Source: Pegea sp. RAD2-039 (lineage: Eukaryota; Chordata; Thaliacea; Salpida; Salpidae). From it: DNA of 64,000 nucleotides. The notes beneath the pieces are model-generated. The model was not told where the DNA came from. It saw only the letters and a program-made list of their open reading frames with translations, and ran no database searches. Shown here in pieces: positions 15,045 to 34,951 of the stretch; within the stretch, counting starts at the first letter, position 1, and each line of letters starts with the position of its first letter. The DNA lies in NCBI GenBank assembly GCA_034620365.1, contig JAQGEQ010000015.1, positions 62,001 to 126,000 on the forward strand. Reading direction: 5' to 3'. Made by a program: the position numbers and the translations under genes.

Positions 15045-18000
15045 AAGATTAGATATTTTCATGTACAAACTTTTTCAAAGCGTTTTGCAATTATTTTTTT
15101 TATAGATTTTTATTAATTTTTACTTTTTCTCTATTGACCTATCTATATTGACCCTATTTGCTTCGGTCAGCTTAAAATATCATTCAAAGGTGCTAAAAGT
15201 CCCAATAACGTTTTTAAGAATACAATTCAGTTGACTGCTTTCAAACTCACTTTGTCAAATACAAGTTTAACAAATAACTATCATCTCTACTTTGCTTAAG
15301 GGCCGTAGATAAAAAAGATAAATCTGTATTTTTTTCACAGATAATTTTAACTCATTCTTAATAATAGTCATTAAATATTTCCTTTAAAAATATATTTTTT
15401 ATTCACAATACAGCTTATACTGCAACTAAATAAGTTTATAGATCAATTTATAAGTATACCAGCAGTGTTATTTTACTTAAGAAACTAATCAACAAAATCT
15501 AATTATTATAAAATTTCAGATTTTAATAAAATATGTTTTATCCATAAAGCTTTTGGGCTTATAAAAGACTTTCTATTTTTTGTATCAGGTATTAGATTGT
15601 GTAGCTAGTCATCATCTAATCATTTAAAAAGAAAGTTTGTACAAAATTTACTAACTGAATTAGCAGTATTACCAGTATTTAAGAAGATTGAAAAATAAAA
15701 GCCAGAATGTTAGAATAACTCATCATTTTTACAAGAGAAGCTGCAGCTTGTTTAAATTATTTTTGAAATGAGTTTAACAAAACTGTAGTGACACTTAGCT
15801 CAATTATTCTTACAATATAAATTTATTTAAATAACTGTTAAATATTTACTATCATTTTATTAAAAAAAAGATAACTTATGTCTGGAAATAACATTTGGAT
15901 GTCACATAACATATTAATCAGTTGTAAAAGCCTCAATTTGATATCAGTCTTTTTGATTACTATTCTATTTCTATATCGGTATAAAAAATATTTTCCGAGT
16001 GCTACTTTAATAGTTTAAATTAAACAGAAATTAAGTTGAAATGTAAGAAAGTGATAAACTACAAAGCCTTAGCTTTGAAATTGGATATGAGAAAAACCAA
16101 TAGTAGTAGATTCCTGAAATAATAAGTACAGGCAACAGTTTTAAGCTTTACAAAGAATAGAAACCAACAAATACATATTGACTTTTTGACATCTTTTATC
16201 TTATTGGTCTGTTTTCACCTTTATATAAGCTTAGCTGAGCTGTTTGAAAAAAAAATAACACTAAAAGAGTTGATTTTCAAGGATAGGTCTATTAATTCAA
16301 TTTTACTCTAAATAGCAAATGCAAAAAAATTGTTTAAGATTGATCTTATTTTTGTTATTTGAAATCGTGCATGTTCTAAGCATTATGTAATTTCCTTAGA
16401 AGTAATACTTTCTTAGAAAAATATTGGGTCATATTTATAGTTGTTTAATTTCATTTAGATGTAAACTTTGACTGATAACTTATAACGTTATTATAACTAA
16501 AATGTAATGTAACAAATTTAGTTTACTTAACCACATTTACTTTTAAACTAAGTAAAATAATAGTTATTACTACTAATGTATTTTCATTTGACTTTTTTGT
16601 AACTTTAGTTTACAAATAGTCCTAAATCGGTCTAATGATCGTATTGTTTCTCTACATTTGCTTATTTTTAAGTATCACTGTTTAGATGTGTGATAAAAAT
16701 CCTCAAAACTTAATAAAACTGTCTTCAGATTGCTTTTTATACCAGTTCAAAAATATAAACTTGATTTACAGCAACAATGTTTTCTATGATTGAAAAAAGA
16801 AACTATTAGGGTTGTTAGTTTCGCTAAAAAAGAAGTTAAAGATTAAATTTTCTTCTAAACAAACAGTTTGGCTTTAGTTGTGTTTGATCAAGTAAAGCAG
16901 TTAATAATTATCAATGGCTCTTTGTATGAGTCTTTTGTAAAAAGTATGACGAGTAGCTAAGTCGATTGGCTTATAATTCTTTGCGCTTTAAATGTGTTGG
17001 CTAAAATCTCAGCACCTCATCAAAGCTACGGCATTTGGTGCTGTATTACATCATGAGGTATTGAGCGTAAAAAGTATCCTTTGCAGCTATAGGTAACTAG
17101 TGTCACTACTTTATGATTGCTTTGGAAGCAAAAGATAAATGCACACAAGATGTCTACAAACCCTTGAAATCGATGTCACTCTTAATGTGAAGTTAATGGG
17201 TTATTAAACAGTAGATTTAAGAAATAAGGGGTTGTTCAGGGTACGCTACAATCCACTACAATCAAAGCTCAAACGTAGGTGGACAATTTTTTTGGTCAAA
17301 TACTCATCCAAAAAACAAACAAAAAAGACCTCAATAATTACCATACTAGTTAAAAAGCTCATATTTGAAAAATATTTGGCATATAGACTTACCAAAACAA
17401 TTAAAATCTTTTGATAAACATTTTTATGTTTGTTTTTCTACTAAAAACTTTGTAGCATGCAATATCTTTTGTCAACGGTCAATTCATTTTTGACGGAAAT
17501 AGCATGGAGTGTTATTGTAAACATATATTTTTTATAATACGGCATAAAATTCCATAATAACATGCAAAAAATTGTGCAAATATAAATGTGTGACTTATAT
17601 CGATATGATTCAACTAAAATAAAATAAAAAAGATACAATTATAGTTTTTTTAATTAAAAGGATAATTGAAGGCTGAGCATTTAAAGTATTTAGTATAAGA
17701 AACATTAATTTAATCAGCCACTTACGAACAGAGAGATTTGTATTTCTTGTAGAGATATTGAGCTGTTCTCGATTCAATTTATTGTTGGTCACCACACTTC
17801 CTTATTTGTACATGAAATCTTTTCATTCACAAGTTACTTTAACAGGTGTATTTGTTTTGTATTTTTATCATATTTAATTTATTATTTTTGATTTTATTTA
17901 TAAATTCTTGAATAGTTATGATTAACTTGAAAACTAGTTAATAAATAAGATGGAAGACAGATATTATTTATTCAAATTTATTCTTTTAAACTTTCATTGA

Positions 18001-19050
18001 AAATTCTGATGATAAATGAAATTCTGGAAATTCTTTTAATTTGTTTTGTAGAAGTTTTTACCATGTTATTTTAAATCTGTTTTCAAATAAGTCTATTAAA
18101 ATTTTAATTTTTTTGTATGATCAGTAAAAATAATTATTTTAATTATAATATATTTTTGATGAGCTGAAATTTTAAGAAAATGTAATTGTTAGAATGTATA
18201 AATGAAGAACTTTTTTCTAGATTTGATTGATAATAATTTATACTTCTATTAATTTCAAAGATTGCCTAAAATATTTTGTTTTTAATTTACTTTTCTGTTG
18301 ACTAAGTTTTAAAAATGTTTGAATATTTTTTCTTAATTATGAATTTATCTATATTTATTCAAACTAGCTTTAATGTAATTAAAATAATTTTTTTTTTGAT
18401 AACTAAAATTGACTTTTTTTAGTTTATTAAATTCATCAATTTTGTTGCTAATTTTCTATTATAATTTCTGTACACTATTGATTATGATTAATTTTAAGTA
18501 TATGAAATATGTGGTTTTATTTAGTAAGGGAAATTTTTATTGTGAAATGACATTTATTTTCTAGTTAAACTCATTTAACTTTGACATTATAATTTAATTA
18601 GATGATGTATACACATAAATTATGATAAATGAAATAAAAATGTATTTTTGTTTCAAAACATATTAAAAAGTGATTTCTTTTTAATAATTTTTTTCTTTAA
18701 TTTATATATTGCTTAAAGTGTTTAGTTTATAGTAGTACAAAATTGTATAGTACATTTCTCTAAGTTTTGTTTTCGAAATATTTCAATTGTATGAATCTTA
18801 CTTCATCTACATCTTTAATTTAAAAGCTTGTGTGTGGGTGATATATATTCCATTAATTTTTATATGATGTTATCTTTTAATGCAATTTCTTGATATGATT
18901 TTAATAATTTAAAACTTCTGTGAGATTTGAATTGAATATATAATTAACTTGGCTTTTGTTAAAAAAATATTCTTAAAGTGTTATGATAAATATTTTAATA
19001 ATTTTCAAATGTTTTATAGTTTAAATAGTAGTTTTAATAGAGTTGGGATA
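15045..19050. other. AT-rich intergenic DNA, no gene seen
   Basis: No supported coding or RNA gene was seen. Short inverted words occur at about 17010..17060 (AGCACC/GGTGCT and ACCTCAT/ATGAGGT), but the pairing is too short to call. ORFs here are short, AT-rich and featureless. Confidence 0.45.
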
Positions 19051-23791
<4,741 letters not shown>

Positions 23792-24876
23792 AGCACCTAG
23801 CCACTATTTAATATTATTCAGATTTTCATTAATCAACCCACTTCTCTTTAGCTGGTTTCTATGGCAACCACGTCGCGGCTTTTATCGATCAAATAGTTAC
23901 TTGGAAACCGACATGTGGTTTCCGTTTGTCTCACTAGTCATATGTATTTACTTCTGATGTATCACGCTTCTATCTTGAAGCTTTTCAACTTGGAAATATT
24001 CTGTCACCAATCACCACCATCTGTTAGTCACGTGTTGGTCTTCTGTCAGTCGGATGTTTTTTGTGGAAATCATAGATCAACATCTATGTCATCAACATCC
24101 GGTAAAGATAATTCTAAGAAGAACTCTAACAGATCTTTGATTTGGACTATTCTGTTTACGATGCTTTCTTCTCTATCTCGTTTGTATCGATTCACTACAG
24201 ACTGTCTGTTTCCTTAAATAATTCATTTGCTTCAACTTGATTCGCTTTCAATTTTTTATCCATATTTTCAAAGTTAGTTTTTTTTAATCCGAAATATTTG
24301 TATTAATTTCTGACAAACATTGATTTATTTCGAAGCTTTCAAACTAAATCTTGTTGAAACCGAATTTGTTTATTTCAGGAATAATTTCAAATGACATTTG
24401 CATAGATTTCTTTTTCTTTACTGTGAATCAAACATCAGTTGTTCTCATATCAACTATTCCAACATTTTTCTGATCTTTCACTTTTTATCTAAATCATTTA
24501 CTAAGCTCTAACTGATAACATGTCAAGTCGAGCTTTATGCAATCTCAGCGAATATCTTCTTAGTTTCTTTCTAACCGACTTTTTTGTAGCTTTTTCATGT
24601 TATCTGCTCGGAATTTTTCTCATTTTCATCTCATATTACTGTTTTTTTTTTAACTTTTTTCTACATATAATTGTTGATATGAAAGGGTAGTTTTAAAAAG
24701 CTGTTTCAGTATGAATTTCGATTTGTAGTTGGTTTTTAGATATCATTTGTATGCAATCTGAAAATAACTACTAATTTCTTGTACTTGTTACAATTTGTCA
24801 ATTAGTTGTATTTCTAATTCTTATTCCAATTTCTTTCTTGCTAGTAAGTTAGTAGTACTGTTAAGATATTTAAGTG
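23792..24876. other. Spacer between the tandem PAK genes
   Basis: This holds the 3' UTR of copy A and the 5' leader of copy B. A 100-codon ORF at 23915..24217 has no domain and is probably untranslated. A strong pyrimidine-rich 3' splice site (TTTCTTTCTTGCTAG) ends at 24844, 32 bases before the copy B start codon, with no evident donor close by. It may receive an upstream leader exon or a spliced leader. Confidence 0.5.
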
Positions 24877-27787
<2,911 letters not shown>

Positions 27788-30700
27788 CATCATCGCTTGT
27801 ATCCTCATCATCACTCAAGGAGCTTAATTGGATCGGATATTCACAACTACCACTAACTCATTTGGTTTATTCAGAATGTTGCCACCTTGACGAGACGTTT
27901 TTTGTATTTTTGTTGTTTGTTTCTTTCAACTTTAATGACAACAAGTAGTAACTTTCACTTATACTCACACCACCTTATCACTGATCAAAATATCTTCTCG
28001 TTTTCAGCGCGTAACATTTTGGTTACAACTGCTCAGTCTCCTTCTTAATCATTTATTTAAGGGCCAAAAGCGGTTTGTTTCAACTGGATCATGAACGCAC
28101 ATGTTTTTATAATCAGCTGATACTTGCAAATTCAATCAAACACATAATGCTACAACAGCTTCAAATTAATTAAACTTTTTTATTCATTTTCTTATACGAC
28201 TTTTTAAATCTTTGTTTGGAATTTAGTTCGTACTTTGAAAATCGTTTTCGATTTTTACCTATAATTTTTATAGCATAATGTCTACAAGGTTTTTTCGTAT
28301 TTGTTAATCATCAATTAATTCTGTTTTTGAATTTATTGTTTTCATCTTTAACGTCGTATCAAAATGTACAAATTTAAATGGTGAAAATGTTGCTTTTATT
28401 GTTTTTATTAAAATCACTAAATATTTGATAAAAATTCAAAATGAAATCTTTGAAAACAATTATTCGTTTTTTCTATAGTTTAAATGAGAGTACAAACTAA
28501 TCTTCTACTAATCGATCGTGCTATTTAAAATGGAATAAATCAAATCAAGATTTTTCGATTATTTTGTCTATCTCTTTTGAATACAAGTTTGTGGATTTTT
28601 TTAAAACTTAGATTCAGTTTAAAAATATTCACATTTTTCTAACAACTTCATAAATATTTGATTTTAATTTGTAAGAAAAACTAAGAAAAGAAATTTCTCA
28701 ATAAAATTCTCATTATAGCTCTAGTGAAAGTCTCTCATAATTAGTTGGCAATTTTTTACAAAATCAAATACATCTTTTGAGGTACAGCTGTTTGTAAGAA
28801 CCATTCAAGCATTTTAAGGATCAAATAGTTCTTCATTCTTATTTTTTGGCCAAATTGGACAGCTCTGACATCTTGAAAATATAATTATTTAACTTTGTTT
28901 AAGATCAAGCGTTTTAAATGGTTTGATCTAATTTTAAAGAAGTAATCAAACCTTTCAATAAATTTGTTAGTTTGTCAGATTTTTTGCACACAAATTGTAA
29001 AATGAAATTTTTCAGCTGAGCTAAACTTTATAAATGATTATGAAGTGTATAAGAATAAGAAATACGAGCTAGAAATTATTTTGTAATTTTCAACTCACAA
29101 CAAAATTCTTTTAGTTGTAGATTTTTACAAGTATCAACAATTAATTTCTAATAATAATTTCAGATATAAAATATTTTAGCAAAAATTAGAACCTTAATTT
29201 TATTAATTTTCCGCTAGAAGATGTTTTACAATTTATTAAGTTTGAAGCTCCAAGCTACTCTTATTCTTTATAAGAAGTACCTTAGCTGTAATTTTCATTC
29301 TATTTTTTGATTCAATATATTACTATCAACATTTTTTGTATCTTAATAATTCCTGGTTTTATCAACACTTAACTGATATAAAGTATAAAACTATTTTTAT
29401 AAAAGTAAACATCTACCAAATCCTTTACTTGGTGAAGAACTCTAATTAATATAATTTTGATCCTTTCTTCCAGAGCCTTTTGATAGTTATGGGGCAGATG
29501 TTGAATGTGGGACATTTTTTAGACTATACATTCAATATCTAACTCGCAGAAATTTATATTTTTAGAAGAGTATCCACACTATTCTGTTTTGTTTAGATGT
29601 ATTGTTAAAAGGAATAATTGATCTCTGAATATAAATTCTTTTGATTTAATAAAGCATAAAGATAAGAAGGTGTTCTAAACAAATAAATCATTAAGACCTA
29701 CTAAAAACAAGCATATAACATTTAAAAGAATATTGCTATAAACGAATAAAAAAAGTATTTACTTTAAGCTTTTGATCATTTTATGTAATAAAGTTGACCA
29801 ATTAATTTTTAGACTATTGAAAACAATTATTTCTTTCAAATGTATAAAAAACCGTCATCAAAGTATTAACAAATCTATACTGTTAGTAGGATAGTAAAAA
29901 TATATCTAAATTAATTATACACATTAAAAGCTATATTTTATTTGGTTGATATAAAAAGCAGTGAAAATAAAATTTAATGAAAATTCTAAAAAAATTGTTC
30001 AATACAAAGTTATGATTTTTTTAATCAAATTGAATGATTGTGACTTGTTCAACTACAGTTTGTTTATTTTGCTAATTTCACGTCTCAATTATTCTAACTC
30101 TTTGATTTACAAAAAAATAAATTTTTACATTATTAAAAGGTCAGATGTTTTATTAGTACAGATGTTTTATTAGTACACTAATAATTTTCTATAAATACTT
30201 TATACGAATTTTCATATGATGCACTTCAAATAGTATCAAATTGTGTGAAAACAACAAAATATACCTGCAGTTTATTCCATGTTTAAACCGATTAGCACAA
30301 TTTATTTTATTCCATTTTGTAAAGTTAATGAAATTTTTCAGAATCATAAAAAGTTTGGACAAAAGAATAGCTCTATAAAAATAGGTTGGATATTTTTCTC
30401 CATATTTGTTTTTCTGTTGGTGTGTTTCATTGAACTGTTCATTTTTATTGTGTACAATTGGGTTAAACTTTATCTGTTTTATTAGCCTAACATACGAAAG
30501 TATAATTCTTTAAATTGCGATTTGTTTATTTTCTCTGTCACCAAGTTTAAACTTAAAAAAAGATTCATTCCATCTTTATTGATCTACAGTTTTGTAAATT
30601 ATTTACTTGAATAATTTTACTACATGAGAAGCAATCATCAAGTACAGATAAAATTTTATATTCCAACGCTTACACATAATAAAAACTTCAATTTATATAC

Positions 30701-31209
30701 AGCAGATCAAATTCATTTATCGTTTTATCAGGTAGTCACAAACTCAGAATAGTATTCTAAAAATCAGCCTTTTAAACTAGATTTAGATGAAAGTTGTACA
30801 TAAATAATATAGTCAAGTAAACAGTTGTTTAAAACTGTATTTCAAGTTACTTCTACTTGTTGTGGTTTGAGTTATTTTAAAAGTTTATCTTATTCAATGT
30901 TTTTAATTTAAGTAAAATCGCTTAGTATAAAGTTTTTCTTTTTAATTCATAAAATAATTGAAGTATTTTCGAGTATTTGTCTCGAGTATTTCCACCCGCT
31001 AAGTAAATATATTTTAGAATTCTGAACTTAGTTTTATATCAAATTACGAACTAGATAAATAATCATTACAATGAGACTGTAGTAAAATACTGATTGAATG
31101 AAAAGCCATTTATAAAACATTTTTAGAAAGTGAGTGAGTCAAGTTAGGAAAGAGTCAATTAAAGAAATAAATTAGTGATAAAAGATGCATCAGATTATTA
31201 GATTTTGCG
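27788..31209. other. PAK copy B 3' region and AT-rich intergenic DNA
   Basis: No gene was recognised. Short ORFs at 29961..30173 and 30279..30485 are AT-driven, hydrophobic and without family features. The stretch leads up to the microRNA-like hairpins, so the promoter of a primary microRNA transcript could lie here, but no core promoter element is convincing. Confidence 0.4.
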
Positions 31210-31289
31210 ATGCTTATATTTCATAGGTAGTCGTAAGTTTTGGTTTTGATGACAATCCAAAACTTACGCCAACTTATGCAAAGAAGCAT
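31210..31289 (+). ncRNA. Candidate microRNA precursor, mir-196-like
   Basis: The 5' arm 31222..31243 pairs with the 3' arm 31257..31278 around a 13-base loop. The inner 12 base pairs are perfect (CGTAAGTTTTGG with CCAAAACTTACG). The outer ten positions hold two mismatches and one G-U. An outer stem ATGCTT/AAGCAT (31210..31215 and 31284..31289) closes it after a small internal loop, giving about 80 nt in the shape of a pre-miRNA. A 22-nt 5p product at 31224..31245 would begin UAGGUAGU, identical to bases 1-8 of miR-196, with weaker similarity after that. The 3p arm would leave a two-base overhang ending at 31278. In vertebrates mir-196 lies in Hox clusters and targets Hox mRNAs. Here it lies 3.7 kb past the Hox12 stop, on the opposite strand. 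A diverged let-7 relative is the main alternative (let-7 shares AGGUAGU). Confidence 0.72.
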
Positions 31290-31336
31290 ACTTTCTTCAA
31301 AAAACTTTTCATCAGAGATGAATGCTTTGTGATATC

Positions 31337-31408
31337 TTGCCTTGGTTACCCTGTAAGAATGCTACTTGCAGCTCTAACAAATAGCATTTTTGCAGGTAAT
31401 AAAGCTTG
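31337..31408 (+). ncRNA. Candidate microRNA precursor, mir-10-like
   Basis: The 5' arm 31346..31368 pairs with the 3' arm 31378..31399 around a nine-base loop. The pairing TTACC(C)TGTAAGAATGCTA / TAGCATTTTTGCAGGTAA has one bulged C, two G-U pairs and one mismatch near the loop. Pairing weakens below the arms, as expected at a Drosha cut site. A 22-nt 5p product at 31347..31368 would begin UACCCUGUA, identical to bases 1-9 of miR-10. The CUGUA form fits miR-10 better than miR-100 (AACCCGUA). The remaining bases differ from known miR-10. It lies about 50 bases after the mir-196-like hairpin on the same strand, so both could come from one primary transcript. In vertebrates mir-10 lies near Hox4 paralogues, so linkage to Hox12 would be a rearranged arrangement. 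Confidence 0.74.
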
Positions 31409-34400
31409 TGTATACATCCATCTTATTTCAGCAGTAATTAATTCAAATTATGATTTGAGAGATTATTTTTTGCTAGCTGGATTATAGGTTAGAAATAAAT
31501 TAAAACAGAGAACATCAAGTTTTATGAGAAAACAATTTTTTTTTCATGAAATTAAAAGGAACTAAATGATGTTGAAGATATAAGAAGGATCTTCAACTTT
31601 TCTATGTTAGCCGATCAATAAAAATATATATAGCTAATGACTTGCAATAATTTTAAGTGCCTTAAAAAACTCAAGGATTGCTCAGATTATTTGTAATTGA
31701 AAAAGTTTTAACAGAGTAGTAATTAAATACCTCAATACTAGTTTTATAACTAAAAAATGTTTTATAAAACAAAAGGTTAGTAAAGCTTAAGTGCATTACT
31801 TTCCAAACTAACTTTATGAATTTTTAAGAAGTGGCTAAGAGTCTAAACTGATGATATTTTTGTATGTTGGTATACTATCAATATTTTGTGTAATTAGTTT
31901 GTCCAGTATGCTTTAAGTGTCTTTTTATGACTTTCATAAAGTCATATAATGCTAATAGCATCAAAAATGTTTAATCAATTATTTCTAAAGATTAATTAAA
32001 ATGTTCTTGAAATTATTTAGACATTTATTTAATCTGATTGATAAAATAAACTAAAAAGGTGTAAATAGTTAAACAAAATTCCAAACTTTTATCGTTAATC
32101 TATTTTAGATATAGATTTTAATAAAATGTTTTTATACCCAATAAAAGATAATGTAAAGTTTTATCCAGGACTCTATACTCTGAAATTATTGAATATTCTA
32201 ACTCATTTATACAAATGGCAACCAGATGTTGGTATTCTAAAATTAAAAAAACAAATTGAAAATAATTTTTTGCGAACGTTTTTGCTTGGGCTGAAAGTAC
32301 GTGAGGTTGTCTGATGTTACTCGTTTGATATCTATCCGTTTTACAACTATTTACTGACGACTAACATAAAATTAACTATTTCAAAAGAGGTTTATGAAAT
32401 GCTTGAACGATGTTGACATACTACAATACAGTCAAATGAGCTTGATAGAAAAATTTCCTTTCAAAGAAAAAGTTGCTGCTGTTTAAAAAGCTCATCTGTA
32501 AACAAGTAAAAGCAAAATTGACTAGGCTTACTTAATTTAGATATTAAAAGACCACATCGAAAGTACGGTAAATATTTGTGGAATTTATTACATCAACAAT
32601 GGTACTATTTTCAAAATGTTATTCTTTGAGAATAACAATTATGGATTTTTTCTATGAAACATACATATTTTAAACCTTTAAAGAAAGATTACATTTATAC
32701 AAGCTGTACGTTTTTACTATAAACTATTACTAACTATATTAGATAGTTTTCGAAAAGTTGCATTAGTTTATGATAGTTAAATACTTATTTCAAAACCTAA
32801 ATAATTAAAAACTTTAAATATGTGATTTATAAGGAATTGATTTTTTATTTGATAGGCTTAGAATGCACCCATGCTTTAGCAGCTTTGAAGCATAAATTAT
32901 GAAAAAGTTTCTTAAAAAATATTGTCGCTTTGCTCAATAAAACAATTTTGATATTTTCTGAAACACTAAATTTGTTGTAAAAACTTTTATAATCTAAAGA
33001 TAAACTTCTAAACTTTTTTAAAATGAATTTATGTTAGTTTTATAAATCGTGTAAATCATACAGTTATCTATTATATAAACTTCTACATTACAATATTATA
33101 TTTGGTGTTTTTCCTAGTTTATAAGCTTGTTCAATATATTTTTATAAAATGGCCGACTATAAAATAGATTAAGGTAAAATAAAAAACTTTAGTATTTATA
33201 CTCAAAAGAAACATTTCTCTTCAACAAATCTTATGAATTAATGATTGATTTAAATATAAGAAATTACTTCTAAGAGTTTCAACTAACTTAAAAATCAGTC
33301 AAATAATGTTGATAAAGTTTCATTGATCTTACTAATTCTTTGAACCTAAAACAACTTTTTTCTATAACTAAAATAATTTTATAAATAAGTTACCAAAGTG
33401 TAGCTGAGGTTGTTGCAGAGAAAAAACATTCTTTTATTAAAAGCTCGATTAATTTTCAAAATTTTCAGTTAACAGTCTCATTATGAGAAGATGATGAACC
33501 ATCACTATTAAAATGTTGAGCTTGGTAAATACAGTATTTTTGAAAATGTCTGTATGTTCAAAATATAAAGCATATTCATTAATAGAAATAATTTTTTAAA
33601 TATTTTAAATTAAACTGATTAATAGCTTATATATTGATTTTACCCTTTACAAATGATTAGTTTGCTCATGAAACAAAGATCTAAAGCTCGTTAGTGTTTT
33701 TAATGACTTTGTTTTTATGATTAAGTTAGAAATTATTATGATCAGTTATAGAGAAGATGATGAACTTTCTAAAACATCATAATGATTTTTTATTAAAAGT
33801 CAAAAATGGTTTGCGTCAATCTTTATATCAATAACTTTTATAACATGGCCAGTGAATAATTATTATAAAAATATTAATTAATGTTTGTATTGATCAAATA
33901 AATATTTAAATTACAATTTTCTTCTATAATATTTATTGTAAATTTGAATTTTTATACTTTCATAAGCTACTTACACCTGTTTACATACTTTTATTAGCCT
34001 GACTGATAATTAATTTTATTAATATCATGATATTAGGATTTTTTGTTCTGAAATATAATATGGTCTTTCAAGAGTTGATTGTCTCACATCGTAAAAATCT
34101 AAATTATTTGGAAAGCTCGTCACCTTGATCTTTTAAAGTTTTCTCAGTCAGTTATAAGACAAGTTTTAATGGTCGTTAAACGATTTTTGACGGCAACAGC
34201 TTAAAGTCTCTTTAAGATAAGAAATAAATTGAAATTAGTTTTGATATATAGTTTGATTTGTTTGCTGGAATTGGTATTTTTATTATAACTGTATGTAAAA
34301 CTAATAATCGGCATCAAAACTATTTATTTTTAAATTTTAAATCAAACAAATAAAGTAAGTCTTTTTCATCTACCTTTGCTACAAAATCTTGATAAATTAT

Positions 34401-34951
34401 AGAAAGATTAATTCAGACTGATTTCAAAGTTTTTAAAATTATCTAAATTTTGATGATGACGAATAAATTTATAAATTTTCAAAAATTATTTTTAGCAAGT
34501 CCATCAGGTCAATCAAAGACCTTTTAAATACTTTTTTTCTAATTCAAGTTTAATTATATGGTAACAGGGATTTGAAAAAGTTTAAAGAATTGTTAAGAAA
34601 CCAACTGAAGCTAAGTGTTCAGACAGTTAAAAAAATCTTCCAAATAGAAAAATAATTTTAGCACACAAAGAAACAAATGTAAAAAATGGTTATTAGAAGC
34701 TTTAATTAAGAATTTATTAGCAATGTTAAAAGAAACAACATTTACAAATAAAAAATAAAATTATTGTTTCAATAGCTAGATTAGAAAGCTTCGGCTTTTA
34801 TTTGTTAATTAGAATGATCAAATAAAAAATACGTCGATAAGAAGAGCTTCAGAGACAAAGAAGCTAATATTTGAATGATGAAGATCATAAAAAAACCATT
34901 TCATGAAAATCGTAAAGCTGAAATGTCAATATTCATATTTGACAAACACCT
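31409..34951. other. AT-rich DNA between the hairpins and Hox12; Hox12 3' UTR
   Basis: No coding gene was seen. A 62-codon ORF at 32126..32314 has no family features. The right end must hold the Hox12 3' UTR, read leftwards. A rightward microRNA primary transcript would run towards it and could be antisense to Hox12 if it continues far enough. Confidence 0.45.
34797..34802 (-). promoter_or_regulatory. Possible Hox12 poly(A) signal
   Basis: AATAAA on the minus strand, about 150 bases past the Hox12 stop. The hexamer is common in AT-rich DNA, so this is only a candidate. Confidence 0.35.

Noticed and set aside
23915-24217. 100-codon ORF after PAK copy A
   Set aside because: It lies in the probable 3' UTR and shows no domain or codon signal.
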